Positions 26,110 through 34,829 are shown, counted from the first letter of the stretch. The stretch is DNA of 64,000 bases from Pseudomonas asplenii (GCF_001293465.1 NZ_JSYZ01000017.1:1-64000); one strand, 5' to 3'. The notes: generated by a model not told the origin, from the sequence alone. Translations and numbers: made by a program.

Positions 26110-26700
26110 ATGAAAAAGATCCTGCTACTCAACGGCGGCAAGGCGTTCGCCCACTCCGCCGGCCGCTACAACGCCACCCTGCATGAAACCGCCGTGGCCT
26201 ACCTCGATCGCTCCGGTTGCGATGTCAGACAGACCTGGATCGACCAGGGCTACGATGTCGCCGAGGAAGTTGCCAAGTTTCTCTGGGCCGACGTGATCAT
26301 CTACCAGATGCCTGGCTGGTGGATGGGCGCGCCCTGGACGGTGAAGAAGTACATCGACGAAGTGTTCACCGCGGGCCACGGCAGCCTCTACGCCAACGAT
26401 GGCCGGACGCGTTCCGACGCCTCGCAGAAGTACGGCAGCGGTGGTCTGATCCAGGGCAAGCAGTACATGCTGTCGCTGACCTGGAACGCGCCACGGCAGG
26501 CTTTCGACGACCCCACCGATTTCTTCGAGGCCAAGGGCGTGGATGCGGTCTACTTCCCGTTTCACAAGGCCAACCAGTTCCTCGGCATGAGCGGCCTGCC
26601 GACCTTTCTCTGTGTCGACGTGATGAAGGTACCGGCCATCGAGGCGGATATCCGGCGCTACGAGCAGCACCTGGCAGAGGTTTTCGATTTGCCGAAGTGA
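26110..26700 (+). CDS. mdaB: NAD(P)H quinone reductase MdaB
   Basis: MdaB is a flavodoxin-like FAD enzyme that reduces quinones by two electrons and protects against quinone and oxidative stress. The 196 residues match E. coli MdaB closely: KILLLNGGKAFAHS at the N-terminus, FLWADVIIYQMPGWWMGAPW in the middle, then VKKYIDEVF, YGSGGLIQGKQYMLSLTWN and PFHKANQFLGM. I use ATG 26110 by family alignment; an ATG at 26098 is also possible and neither has a strong ribosome site. A LysR gene follows 55 bases downstream on the same strand. Confidence 0.93.
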   Translation: MKKILLLNGGKAFAHSAGRYNATLHETAVAYLDRSGCDVRQTWIDQGYDVAEEVAKFLWADVIIYQMPGWWMGAPWTVKKYIDEVFTAGHGSLYANDGRTRSDASQKYGSGGLIQGKQYMLSLTWNAPRQAFDDPTDFFEAKGVDAVYFPFHKANQFLGMSGLPTFLCVDVMKVPAIEADIRRYEQHLAEVFDLPK

Positions 26701-26755
26701 GGTTCCTTTTGCCTCGAGGCCGGCTAATATCAGGCTCTTGAGTTGAGAGGTGAGT

Positions 26756-27664
26756 GTGAAAGCCAGGTCGGATGAGTTGCAGATCTTCGTCTGCGTGATC
26801 GAGTGCGGTTCGATTTCCGCGGCGGCCGAACAGGTCGGGCAGACGCCGTCGGCGGTCAGCCGCAGCCTGTCGCGGCTGGAGGCCAAGCTCGAGACCACGC
26901 TGATCAATCGCACCACGCGACGCATGGACCTGACCGAGGAAGGCAAGTTCTTCTTCGAGCGGGCCAAGCAGATCCTCGAGCAGATGGACGAGCTGGAAGA
27001 ACGCCTGGCCCTGCGCCAGCAGACGCCCGCCGGGCGCCTGCGTATCAACGCCGCCTCGCCGTTCATGCTGCACGCGGTGGTCCCGTACATCGCCGAGTTT
27101 CGCAGCCTGTACCCGGACATCCAGCTGGAACTCAACAGCAACGACCTGATCATCGACCTGCTGGAGCAGAGCACCGACATCGCCATCCGCATCGGCCACC
27201 TGGCGGATTCGACCCTGCATGCCCGCTCGCTGGGCAGCAGCCCGCTGAACATCCTGGCCAGCCCCGCCTACCTGGCGCGTTACGGCGAGCCGGTCAGTGT
27301 CGATGAGCTGTCCCGACACACCCTGCTGGGGTTCACCCAGACCGAAACGCTCAATCACTGGCCGTTGCGGCATGCCCAGGGCGACCGCTGGCAGATCCGC
27401 CCCGACCTCAGCGCCTCCAGCGGCGAGACCCTGCGCCAACTGGCGCTGGAGGGGCAGGGGATCGTCTGCCTGTCGCACTTCATGACTCACCAGGACATCC
27501 AGTCCGGCCGCCTGCAGGTGATCCTCCCCGAAGCCAACAGCGGCTACCGCCAGCCGATCCATGCGGTGTACTACCGCAACTCGCAGTTGGCGCTGCGTAT
27601 CCAGTGCTTCCTCGATTTCATCCAGGGCAAGCTGGCGGGGTATGCGGGGCCCGTGGTGGCATAG
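26756..27664 (+). CDS. LysR-family regulator next to mdaB
   Basis: The product has about 302 residues, with the helix-turn-helix region DELQIFVCVIECGSISAAAE and TPSAVSRSLSRLEAKLE and a substrate-binding domain containing LRINAASPFMLHAVVPYIAEF. GTG 26756 sits six bases after GAGAGGTG; GTG 26750 is two codons upstream and overlaps that site. It is of the same group as regulators of quinone or aromatic stress genes and probably controls mdaB. Transcription in the same direction as mdaB suggests read-through as well as its own promoter. Confidence 0.88.
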   Translation: MKARSDELQIFVCVIECGSISAAAEQVGQTPSAVSRSLSRLEAKLETTLINRTTRRMDLTEEGKFFFERAKQILEQMDELEERLALRQQTPAGRLRINAASPFMLHAVVPYIAEFRSLYPDIQLELNSNDLIIDLLEQSTDIAIRIGHLADSTLHARSLGSSPLNILASPAYLARYGEPVSVDELSRHTLLGFTQTETLNHWPLRHAQGDRWQIRPDLSASSGETLRQLALEGQGIVCLSHFMTHQDIQSGRLQVILPEANSGYRQPIHAVYYRNSQLALRIQCFLDFIQGKLAGYAGPVVA

Positions 27665-27793
27665 CCCTGACGCTGGGCGCCAGCTCTTGATTCGTGACTC
27701 CAGCGCAAGAGTGAATTGGGCAATAGGGGGTTATTCGGCACGGATAAGTTTTCGATACTCGCTCCATCACTTATCCATGCAGGGAGTTTCTCC

Positions 27794-28687
27794 ATGAACG
27801 TATTCGTTACCGGCGCCGCCGGTTTCATTGGCGGTTCCATCGCGACCGGGCTGGTCGCCGCCGGCCATCGGGTCACCGGGCTGGTGCGCAGTGCCGAGCA
27901 GGTGCAGGAACTGCGTGATTTGGGCATTACCCCGGTGGTCGGCAGCCTGGACGACAGCGAACTGCTCGCCGAGCAGGCGCGCCAGGCCGATGCGGTGATC
28001 AACGCTGCCAGCAGCGACCATCGCGGTGCGGTCGAGGCGCTGCTCGACGCCTTGCGTGGTTCCGACAAGGTGTTCCTGCACACCAGCGGTTCGAGCATCG
28101 TCGGCGACGCCTCCGGCGGCAAGGCCAGCGATATCGTCTATTACGAAGGCCGGCTGCCGGAACCGACCGTCGACAAGGCGGCGCGGGTGGCCATCGACCA
28201 CCGGGTGCTCGACGCGGCGAAATCCGGCGTGCGCTCGGCGGTGCTCTGCAACACCCTGATCTACGGCCACAGCCTGGGCGTCAAGCGTGACAGCGTGCAG
28301 TTGCCGCGCCTGCTCAAGCAGGCCCGCAAGCGTGGCGTGGCCCGGCACGTCGGGAGCGGGCAGAACATCTGGTCCAACGTGCACATCGAGGATGTGGTGG
28401 CGCTGTACCTGCTGGCGTTGACCGGCAACCCGCCGGGCACCTTCTATTTCGTCGAAAGCGGCGAAGCCTCGTTCATAGACATGACCACCGCCATGGCCAG
28501 GGCGCTGAACCTGGGTGAGCCGCAGGATTGGCCGCTGGCGGACGCCGAGGCCGAGTGGGGTTATGAGATGGCCAATTACGGCCTGGGTTCCAACAGCCGG
28601 GTCCGCGGCAGCAACGCCCGTGAACTGCTGGGCTGGGTACCCAAGCGCAACTCGGTGATCGACTGGATCCTCAACGAGATGGTTTGA
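27794..28687 (+). CDS. NAD-dependent epimerase/dehydratase family protein (extended SDR)
   Basis: The 297-residue product begins with the Rossmann motif TGAAGFIGGSIATGL and continues as an atypical extended SDR: ADAVINAASSDH, VFLHTSGSSIVGD and NTLIYGHSLG. The usual YxxxK pair is not obvious, so the chemistry may differ from sugar epimerases. ATG 27794 follows AGGGAG. It stands between the LysR gene and a glyoxalase-fold gene and has no obvious operon partner. The substrate is unknown. Confidence 0.85.
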   Translation: MNVFVTGAAGFIGGSIATGLVAAGHRVTGLVRSAEQVQELRDLGITPVVGSLDDSELLAEQARQADAVINAASSDHRGAVEALLDALRGSDKVFLHTSGSSIVGDASGGKASDIVYYEGRLPEPTVDKAARVAIDHRVLDAAKSGVRSAVLCNTLIYGHSLGVKRDSVQLPRLLKQARKRGVARHVGSGQNIWSNVHIEDVVALYLLALTGNPPGTFYFVESGEASFIDMTTAMARALNLGEPQDWPLADAEAEWGYEMANYGLGSNSRVRGSNARELLGWVPKRNSVIDWILNEMV

Positions 28688-28827
28688 GCCCAAGCGGCTA
28701 TGCTGGTGATTGGCGTCAGGTTTTTGCGAACGAGGTCGCGCTTTTGCGCAATAATGGCACTGAGCCACTAAAGAAACCCGTTCCATGGCCGAAGCGCTTT
28801 GATCCAGAACCGCCAGGAAGACCTGAC

Positions 28828-29196
28828 ATGAGCTTCGGTAAGACCACCCCCATTCTGCGAATTTTCGACGAGGGCAAGGCGTTGGAGTTCTACGTCGACT
28901 TCCTGGGTTTCCAGGTCGACTGGCAGCATCGTTTCGAGCCGGGTTTCCCCTTGTATCTGCAGGTGTCCAAGGGCAATTGCGTGTTGCACCTGAGCGAGCA
29001 TCACGGTGATAGCACTCCGGGTTCGGCGCTGCGTATCGAGACCGACGAGCTGGAAGCCTTTCGCGAACAACTGCTGGCCAAGGGCTTCGGCTACGCCCGT
29101 CCGGAAATCCAGGCCATGCCCTGGGGCAGCATGGACATGCCGATCGCCGACCCGTTCGGCAACCGCCTGGTGTTCACCAACGCGATCTGCGTCTGA
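28828..29196 (+). CDS. Glyoxalase-superfamily protein
   Basis: The 122-residue product has the VOC fold pattern of bleomycin-resistance-like proteins: TPILRIFDEGKALEFYVDFL at the start, NCVLHLSEHHGD in the middle, and IADPFGNRLVFTN at the end. The family may bind small toxic compounds or be a metal enzyme; His residues in HLSEHH could be ligands. The ATG follows AGGAAG. It is followed by a hairpin before mpl. No specific substrate can be assigned. Confidence 0.85.
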   Translation: MSFGKTTPILRIFDEGKALEFYVDFLGFQVDWQHRFEPGFPLYLQVSKGNCVLHLSEHHGDSTPGSALRIETDELEAFREQLLAKGFGYARPEIQAMPWGSMDMPIADPFGNRLVFTNAICV

Positions 29197-29200
29197 GCCA

Positions 29201-29229
29201 CAGGGCTTCGAATCGATGTCGAAGCCCTG
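29201..29229 (+). terminator. Hairpin between the glyoxalase-fold gene and mpl
   Basis: Perfect 11-base arms CAGGGCTTCGA and TCGAAGCCCTG with a seven-base loop, starting five bases after the stop codon. The stem is strong but there is no T-run, so it may be a 3'-end stabiliser rather than a classic terminator. Confidence 0.55.
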
Positions 29230-29310
29230 CCAGTCACCTCGAATCTGAAACACAAGGTGCGATTTCCCCCGCCCTGGGCTAACCTGCGGCCATGTTTTAC
29301 GAGGTCGACT

Positions 29311-30660
29311 ATGCACATTCATATTCTGGGTATCTGCGGCACCTTCATGGGCTCGATGGCTGTTCTGGCCAAGGAACTGGGCCATCACGTGACGGGCTCC
29401 GATGCCAATGTCTATCCGCCGATGAGCACGCAACTGCAGGCCCAGGGTATCGAACTGACCCAGGGTTATGACCCGGCCCAGCTCGATCCGGCCCCGGACC
29501 TGGTGGTGATCGGCAATGCCATGTCCCGTGGCAACCCCGCGGTCGAGTACGTGCTGAACAAGGGCCTGCCCTACGTGTCCGGCCCGCAGTGGCTGGCCGA
29601 CCATGTGCTGCAGGGGCGCTGGGTCCTGGCCGTGGCCGGCACCCACGGCAAGACCACCACCAGCAGCATGCTCGCCTGGGTGCTGGAGCACGCGGGCATG
29701 AGCCCGGGCTTCCTGATCGGCGGCGTGCCGCAGAATTTCTCGGTATCGGCGCGCCTGGGCGGCACGCCGTTCTTCGTGATCGAGGCCGACGAGTACGACA
29801 GCGCGTTCTTCGACAAGCGCTCCAAGTTCGTCCACTACCATCCGCGCACGGCGATCCTGAACAACCTGGAGTTCGACCACGCGGACATCTTCCCCGACCT
29901 GCCAGCCATCGAGCGGCAGTTCCACCACCTGGTACGGACCATCCCCAGCGAAGGCCTGGTCATTCACCCGACCACCGAGCCGGCGTTGAAGCGGGTGATC
30001 GACATGGGCTGCTGGACCCCGGTGCAGACCACCGGTGCCGGTGGCCAGTGGCAGGCGCGCCTGCTCAGCGAGGACGGTTCGCGTTTCGAGGTGCTGTTCG
30101 AGGGCGTGGCCCAGGGCACGGTCGAGTGGGAACTGACCGGCCAGCACAACGTCGCCAATGCCCTGGCCACCCTGGCCGCAGCGCGGCATGTCGGCGTGGT
30201 GCCGACGATGGGTATTGCCGGTCTGAGTGCGTTCAAGAGCGTCAAGCGGCGCATGGAAAAGGTCGCCGAAGTCCACGGCGTGACCATCTACGACGACTTC
30301 GCCCACCATCCGACCGCCATTGCCACGACCCTCGACGGCCTGCGCAAGAAGGTCGGCGATGCACCGGTGATCGCCATCATCGAACCGCGTTCCAACTCCA
30401 TGAAACTGGGCGCTCACCGCGATGGCCTGCCGGAGAGCGTGGTCCAGGCCGATCAGGTGATCTGGTACGCGCCGGCCAATCTCGGCTGGGACCTGGGCGC
30501 CACGGCGGCCTTGTGCAGTGTGCCGTCGATTGTCAGCGACTCCCTGGAGGGCATCATCGAACGGGTGAAAAGCCAGGCCAAGCCCGGCACGCACGTGGTG
30601 ATCATGAGCAACGGCGGCTTCGGCGGGCTGCACGGCAAACTGGCCGAGGCCCTGCGGTGA
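29311..30660 (+). CDS. mpl: UDP-N-acetylmuramate:L-alanyl-gamma-D-glutamyl-meso-diaminopimelate ligase
   Basis: Mpl joins recycled tripeptide to UDP-MurNAc, returning murein fragments to cell-wall synthesis in the cytoplasm. The 449-residue product shows the Mur-ligase Rossmann start HIHILGICGTFMGSMA, the ATP loop GTHGKTTTSSML near residue 110, VIEADEYDSAFFDKRSKF, and IYDDFAHHPTAI. ATG 29311 follows GAGGT. The TGA overlaps the ubiX GTG by two bases, so the two genes are coupled. Confidence 0.95.
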   Translation: MHIHILGICGTFMGSMAVLAKELGHHVTGSDANVYPPMSTQLQAQGIELTQGYDPAQLDPAPDLVVIGNAMSRGNPAVEYVLNKGLPYVSGPQWLADHVLQGRWVLAVAGTHGKTTTSSMLAWVLEHAGMSPGFLIGGVPQNFSVSARLGGTPFFVIEADEYDSAFFDKRSKFVHYHPRTAILNNLEFDHADIFPDLPAIERQFHHLVRTIPSEGLVIHPTTEPALKRVIDMGCWTPVQTTGAGGQWQARLLSEDGSRFEVLFEGVAQGTVEWELTGQHNVANALATLAAARHVGVVPTMGIAGLSAFKSVKRRMEKVAEVHGVTIYDDFAHHPTAIATTLDGLRKKVGDAPVIAIIEPRSNSMKLGAHRDGLPESVVQADQVIWYAPANLGWDLGATAALCSVPSIVSDSLEGIIERVKSQAKPGTHVVIMSNGGFGGLHGKLAEALR

Positions 30661-31286
30661 ACGGCCCGGAGCGTATCACCCTGGCGATGACCGGCGCCTC
30701 CGGGGCGCAGTATGGCTTGCGCCTGCTCGATTGCCTGGTGCGCGAGGACCGCGAAGTGCACTTCCTGATCTCCAAGGCGGCGCAGTTGGTGATGGCGACG
30801 GAGACGGACGTCACCCTGCCGCCCAAGCCGCAGGCGATGCAGGCGTTCCTCACCGAGTACACCGGGGCCCAGGCCGGGCAGATCCGCGTGTACGGCAAGG
30901 AGGACTGGATGTCGCCGGTGGCCTCCGGCTCCGGCTCGCCGGCGGCGATGGTGGTGGTGCCATGCTCCACCGGGACCTTGTCGGCCATCGCCACGGGCGC
31001 CTGCAACAACCTGATCGAGCGGGCGGCGGACGTGACCCTCAAGGAGCGTCGGCAACTGATCCTGGTGCCGCGCGAGGCGCCGTATTCGAGCATTCATCTG
31101 GAGAACATGCTCAAGCTGTCGAACATGGGCGTGACGATCCTGCCGGCTTCGCCGGGCTTCTATCATCAGCCGCAGACCATCGACGACCTGGTGGATTTCG
31201 TGGTGGCGCGGATTCTCAATCTGTTGAATATCCCCCAGGACATGCTGCCGCGCTGGGGTGAGCATCATTTGAACAGCAATGAGTAA
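30657..31286 (+). CDS. ubiX: Flavin prenyltransferase UbiX
   Basis: UbiX prenylates FMN, making the cofactor for the UbiD decarboxylase in ubiquinone synthesis. I start at GTG 30657 (GTGA overlap with mpl), giving 209 residues, the usual Pseudomonas length; the open frame runs far upstream inside mpl but that is not coding. Visible family motifs are TLAMTGASGAQYGLRLLD, VVVPCSTGTLSAIATGACNN, LVPREAPYSSIHLENM and ILPASPGFYHQP. The 3' end overlaps the small lipoprotein gene by eight bases. Confidence 0.95.
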   Translation: MNGPERITLAMTGASGAQYGLRLLDCLVREDREVHFLISKAAQLVMATETDVTLPPKPQAMQAFLTEYTGAQAGQIRVYGKEDWMSPVASGSGSPAAMVVVPCSTGTLSAIATGACNNLIERAADVTLKERRQLILVPREAPYSSIHLENMLKLSNMGVTILPASPGFYHQPQTIDDLVDFVVARILNLLNIPQDMLPRWGEHHLNSNE

Positions 31287-31566
31287 GGCGCTGCTGGGCC
31301 TGCTGCTGGCACTGCAACTGGCGGGTTGTGCGACGGCGCGGACGCTGGATGCCGGCAAGGCCGGGGCGCCGCTCGTCTATGCCGGCACGCGGTTGGACCT
31401 GTACGCGTTGCAGGGTGGCTGTTGTGCCCGTGACCGGTTCGGCGCCGAGGCGCCGGGGTATCCTGGGTTGGACCTGCCGGCGAGTGCCTTGCTCGATACG
31501 CTGCTGTTGCCGTTGTCGGTGTTCGCGGCGTTGGGCGTCGGGTTTCAGGCGACGGGTGGGTTGTAG
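31279..31566 (+). CDS. YceK/YidQ-family small lipoprotein
   Basis: The 95-residue product has a short signal peptide ending in the lipobox LAGC (Cys17). The mature part contains PLVYAGTRLDLYAL and LDLPASALLDTLLLPLSV, the pattern of the YceK/YidQ (DUF1375) lipoproteins of unknown function. It overlaps ubiX by eight bases and so is translated from the same message. Its TAG stop is formed by the first bases of the long palindromic repeat at 31564. Confidence 0.82.
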   Translation: MSKALLGLLLALQLAGCATARTLDAGKAGAPLVYAGTRLDLYALQGGCCARDRFGAEAPGYPGLDLPASALLDTLLLPLSVFAALGVGFQATGGL

Positions 31567-31721
31567 GCTATGTACGAAATCGCTTGAAACTTGGTTATGC
31601 GGCGTTAAAAACCGGCTCGGAATGCTCATTTACTCCAGTAAAGTCGGGCGCGACCCCGGCCGTTCCTCGCCGGTTTTTGCCTTGCCTAACCTGCGTTTCA
31701 AACAATTTCGTACACAGCCTA
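31564..31721. repeat. 158-bp imperfect palindromic element
   Basis: The ends, 27 bases each, are inverted copies: the left begins TAGGCTATGTACGAAAT and the right, read on the other strand, begins TAGGCTGTGTACGAAAT. Inner arms with the core AAAAACCGGC and a small central palindrome TTTACT-CC-AGTAAA are also symmetric. It is AT-richer than its surroundings. It is much longer than a REP pair and has no coding capacity; it resembles the long palindromic repeats reported in P. fluorescens genomes, but I cannot check copies elsewhere. The gap between 31566 and 31875 consists of this element and the REP pair that follows. Confidence 0.8.
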
Positions 31722-31744
31722 GGGCCGGGGATCGTGTTTTGCCC

Positions 31745-31837
31745 CTTCGCGGGCAAGCCGGATCGCCGCGCCGCCCGCTCCTGCAGGCGGTCGAATCGGT
31801 TCACGCGGTCCTGTAGGAGCGCGGCTTGCCCGCGAAG
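31745..31837. repeat. Inverted REP pair (REPIN)
   Basis: CTTCGCGGGCAAGCC at 31745-31759 and its exact reverse complement at 31823-31837 flank about 63 bases, the usual layout of a Pseudomonas REP doublet. It lies between the convergent lipoprotein and oxidoreductase genes, next to the long palindrome. Confidence 0.85.
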
Positions 31838-31874
31838 AGTCCCGCCCTGGCAACAAAAATCTACCTGGCGAAAG

Positions 31875-32516
31875 CTACTTGCCGAGCCGGCGCAACTCAT
31901 CCGACTCGACGATCCGCACCCCGTCCTGCTCCTCCAGCGCCAGGCGCCACAGCGCCCGGGCCAGTTGGCAGGCCTCGATCCCGCGATACTTGCCGGGAAT
32001 CAGCTTCGACAGCGGTGCCGCCAACTGTTCGGCCAGGCGCGGTTCGCTACGCTCGCCGATCAGCAGCGACGGCCGGGCGATGGTCAACTGCGGCCAGCCC
32101 TGGGCCTTCAGCGACTCCTCCATCTCACCCTTGACCCGGCTGTAGAACACCTTGGATTTCGGGTTGGCGTCCACCGCGCTGACCACGATCAGGTGCCGCG
32201 CGCCCAGTTCCCGCGCACGCTTGCCGAAAGCCACCACCATATCGTGGTCGACAGCGCGAAAGGCTTCTTCGGAGCCGGCGAGCTTGATCGTGGTGCCCAG
32301 GCAGCAGATCGCCAGGTCGACCCGGCCGCTCAGTTGCGGCAGGAAGATCGCCGGGTCGCCGACCGGGTTCTCCAGGTGCGGATGTTTCGCCAGTGGGCGA
32401 CGCGAAGGGGCGAGGACGCGACTGACCGTGGGTTCGTTGAGCAGTCGGTCCAGCAGATGTTCACCGGTCAGGCCGGTGGCTCCAGCGAGCAGGATGTGCT
32501 GAGGCGTCAAGTACAT
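31875..32516 (-). CDS. NAD(P)-binding Rossmann-fold oxidoreductase (HTATIP2-like SDR)
   Basis: The 213-residue product begins HILLAGATGLTGEHLLDRLL, an atypical SDR dinucleotide loop, with DLAICCLGTTIKLAGSEEAF, HLIVVSAVDANPKSKVFYSR and LTIARPSLLIG matching the HTATIP2/YbjT-like group. A GGGAG site precedes the ATG. It starts 27 bases after the MORN/C13-peptidase gene and is probably co-transcribed with it. No substrate is evident. Confidence 0.85.
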   Translation of the reverse strand: MYLTPQHILLAGATGLTGEHLLDRLLNEPTVSRVLAPSRRPLAKHPHLENPVGDPAIFLPQLSGRVDLAICCLGTTIKLAGSEEAFRAVDHDMVVAFGKRARELGARHLIVVSAVDANPKSKVFYSRVKGEMEESLKAQGWPQLTIARPSLLIGERSEPRLAEQLAAPLSKLIPGKYRGIEACQLARALWRLALEEQDGVRIVESDELRRLGK

Positions 32517-32543
32517 AAAATATCTCCCTTGATACGAATCAGC

Positions 32544-34262
32544 TTAGTTGCTCTTGGCGCCCTTGCTGTCCAGTGAAGCGCTTTGCAACGCTTTTCTTGC
32601 CTGTTGCTTGCGTAGCTGCTGCCAGTGGGCCAGCACGCCCTTGGGGGCCCAGATCTGCGGTTCCGACGCCTCGAAATTGTCCGCCTGCTCACGTTCGGCA
32701 ACATGGGCCTTGGCCAGGTTGAAGGCCTGCTGCAGGTCGTCGGTCTGGTTCAGGGCCTGGGCGAACAGGGCATCGCCGAAGTAGGTGAAGTCCGCTTCCT
32801 CGGAGCAGCCGAAGGACACCCGGTCGGCCCGCGAGGCGGTCATGATCAGGGTTCTTTCATCCTTGAGGGCCGGAATGAAGCCGCCGGAGTAACAGGCCGA
32901 AATGACGATGACCTTGTCGCGGTTCTTCAACGGGGCCAGGGCCTGGGCCATTTCATCGGCGGGCAGGTCGGCCAGTTCCAGGCGTGGCTGGTCCAGCACC
33001 AGTTCATGGGCGTGGGTACCGTGGCTGGTCAGGTAGATGAAGATCAGGTCTTCCGGGCCACTGCTTTCGGCCAGGGCCTGGGCGGCCCGGTGCAGGTTTT
33101 CGCGGGTGGCCATCGGCCGGTCGATCAGGTGATCGCGATGGTTCACCAGGCTGATCTGGCCATAGGCGCCAAAGCGGGTGGCGAGCATCTTGCCGACATA
33201 GTCGGCTTCACGCAGGAAGACGCTCTGCTTGCCGTCACCGGCCAGCACCAGGCTGTACAGCTCGATGGCCGGCGTGGAGGCCGGAACCGCGGCGAGGGCT
33301 TTTTCCAACAGGGGCCCCTGGGCCAGCAGGCCCAGTTCGAGCTGGTCCGGCAGCAGTTTGCCATCGGCCTCGCGAACCCGCTGGCCATTGGTCCAGATGC
33401 CGCTTTGCACCCGGCCGTCCGCCAGGGTCAGGATGCCCCGGCCCTCGTACGTGTCGCTGGCGAACTCGCCGACATAGTGGCTGCCATCGGCCAGGTTCAA
33501 CTGGCCGAAACCGTTGAAGCGCCATTCGCTGAACTCACCGCGATAATGGCTGCCATCGACGCCGATCAGTTCGCCCTGGCCATTGAGTACGCCGTCCTTG
33601 AACTCGCCGATCCAGACATCGCCGTCGGCGTTTTCATAGCGGCCCTTGCCGTTCAGCTGGTTGTGCCGGAAACCGCCGGCGTACTGGTCGCCTTCGGCAC
33701 TGTTGAAGGTCCCGACGCCTTCCAGTTGGCCGTTGACGAAGCGCCCGGTGAACTGGTTGCCGCTGGCATCGCTGCGCTGGCCCTCGCCGTTGGGCTTGCC
33801 GTGGGCGAACTCGCCCTGGTATTGGCTGCCGTCTTCCAGTTCGAGGTGGCCGAGGCCGGAATACTGGTCGTCCCTGAATTCGCCGCGGTAGGTCATGCCG
33901 GCTTCCTTCAGGGTGCCTTCGCCGTTGCGTCGGCCCAGCTTGAAACCGCCGGTGTAGCTGCTGTCATGAAGGGTCAGGGTGCCCTGGCCATGGAACAGGC
34001 CCTGCTGGAACTGGCCCTTGTAGACCTCGCCGTTGCTGCCGTGCCACTCGCCGTCGCCATGCCACTGGCCATTGAGGAACTGGCCGGCATACCAGCTGCC
34101 GTTCGGGTAGTCGATGCGCCCCTGGCCTTGCAGCAGGCCATTGACCACTTCCCCGCGGTAGCGGCCGCCGTCCGGCAGACGGGCGTCCGGCGGTAGCAGT
34201 GATTCGCCATCACCGCAGGCGGTGAGCAACAGGGTCAGGGCAAGGGGTGCAAATGGGCGCAT
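32544..34262 (-). CDS. Lipoprotein with MORN repeats and a C13/caspase-like peptidase domain
   Basis: From ATG 34262 the product has 572 residues. A signal peptide with lipobox LLTAC (Cys16) predicts a lipid-anchored envelope protein. Residues about 34-300 hold 11 full MORN-type repeats of about 23 residues, with signatures such as YKGQFQQGLFHGQGTL and WIGEFKDGVLNGQGEL, plus a degenerate one. After a helical linker, residues 330-545 form a C13 (legumain/caspase-like clan CD) domain with His414 in IYLTSHGTH and Cys457 in VISACYSGG, the expected His-Cys dyad. The dyad is intact, so it may cleave proteins in the periplasm. The target is unknown. The next gene downstream is an oxidoreductase 27 bases away. 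Confidence 0.88.
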   Translation of the reverse strand: MRPFAPLALTLLLTACGDGESLLPPDARLPDGGRYRGEVVNGLLQGQGRIDYPNGSWYAGQFLNGQWHGDGEWHGSNGEVYKGQFQQGLFHGQGTLTLHDSSYTGGFKLGRRNGEGTLKEAGMTYRGEFRDDQYSGLGHLELEDGSQYQGEFAHGKPNGEGQRSDASGNQFTGRFVNGQLEGVGTFNSAEGDQYAGGFRHNQLNGKGRYENADGDVWIGEFKDGVLNGQGELIGVDGSHYRGEFSEWRFNGFGQLNLADGSHYVGEFASDTYEGRGILTLADGRVQSGIWTNGQRVREADGKLLPDQLELGLLAQGPLLEKALAAVPASTPAIELYSLVLAGDGKQSVFLREADYVGKMLATRFGAYGQISLVNHRDHLIDRPMATRENLHRAAQALAESSGPEDLIFIYLTSHGTHAHELVLDQPRLELADLPADEMAQALAPLKNRDKVIVISACYSGGFIPALKDERTLIMTASRADRVSFGCSEEADFTYFGDALFAQALNQTDDLQQAFNLAKAHVAEREQADNFEASEPQIWAPKGVLAHWQQLRKQQARKALQSASLDSKGAKSN

Positions 34263-34373
34263 GACGGGATCCGGGCAATTAGGGGACCGAGTATGCCGAA
34301 GCATTGTGTCGTGTCCAGAGGTAAAGCACGAAACAGCACCGTCGCCGCTTCGTGCCGCAGCCCGGATGTCGCT

Positions 34374-34829
34374 TCAGACGAAGCAGAGCGACAGAGGTTC
34401 AGCGATATAGGCAGGTTTTTCCTGGCCTTCGATCTCCAGCGTGGCGGTTGCCTTGAGCAGCCACTGGCCCGGCTTTTTCTCGGTGGCGTCGACCAGCTCG
34501 ACCTTGAGCCGCACCCGCGAGTCGACCTTGACCGGCTGGATGAAGCGCACGCTGTCCAGGCCATAGTTGACGACCATCTTCAGGCCTTCGGGCAGGATCA
34601 GGATGTCCTCCATCAGCTTGGGGATCAGCGACAGCGAGAGAAAGCCGTGGGCAATGGTGCTGCCAAAAGGTGTTTGCGCGGCCTTGACCGGGTCGACGTG
34701 GATGAACTGATAATCGCCGGTGGCCTCCGCGAACAGGTTGATGCGCTCCTGGTCGATGGTGAACCATTCGGAACGTCCCAGTTCCTTGCCGACATAGTCT
34801 TTGAGTTGCGCTACGGGTACATAGGGCAT
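34374..34829 (-). CDS. MaoC-family (R)-specific enoyl-CoA hydratase-like protein
   Basis: The 151-residue product is a single hot-dog domain. The hydratase signature is seen in ATGDYQFIHVDPVKAAQTPF (Asp and His) and IAHGFLSLSLIPKL, so it probably hydrates enoyl-CoA of fatty-acid or polyester metabolism. ATG 34829 is preceded by AAGGAGAGG; a longer frame to 34886 has no such site. It lies 111 bases upstream of the MORN-peptidase gene on the same strand, and I see no functional link. Confidence 0.9.
   Translation of the reverse strand: MPYVPVAQLKDYVGKELGRSEWFTIDQERINLFAEATGDYQFIHVDPVKAAQTPFGSTIAHGFLSLSLIPKLMEDILILPEGLKMVVNYGLDSVRFIQPVKVDSRVRLKVELVDATEKKPGQWLLKATATLEIEGQEKPAYIAEPLSLCFV

Noticed and set aside
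31584..32576. Plus-strand frame of 330 codons across the long palindrome, REP pair and oxidoreductase gene
   Set aside because: It runs through non-coding repeats and antisense to a clear SDR gene.
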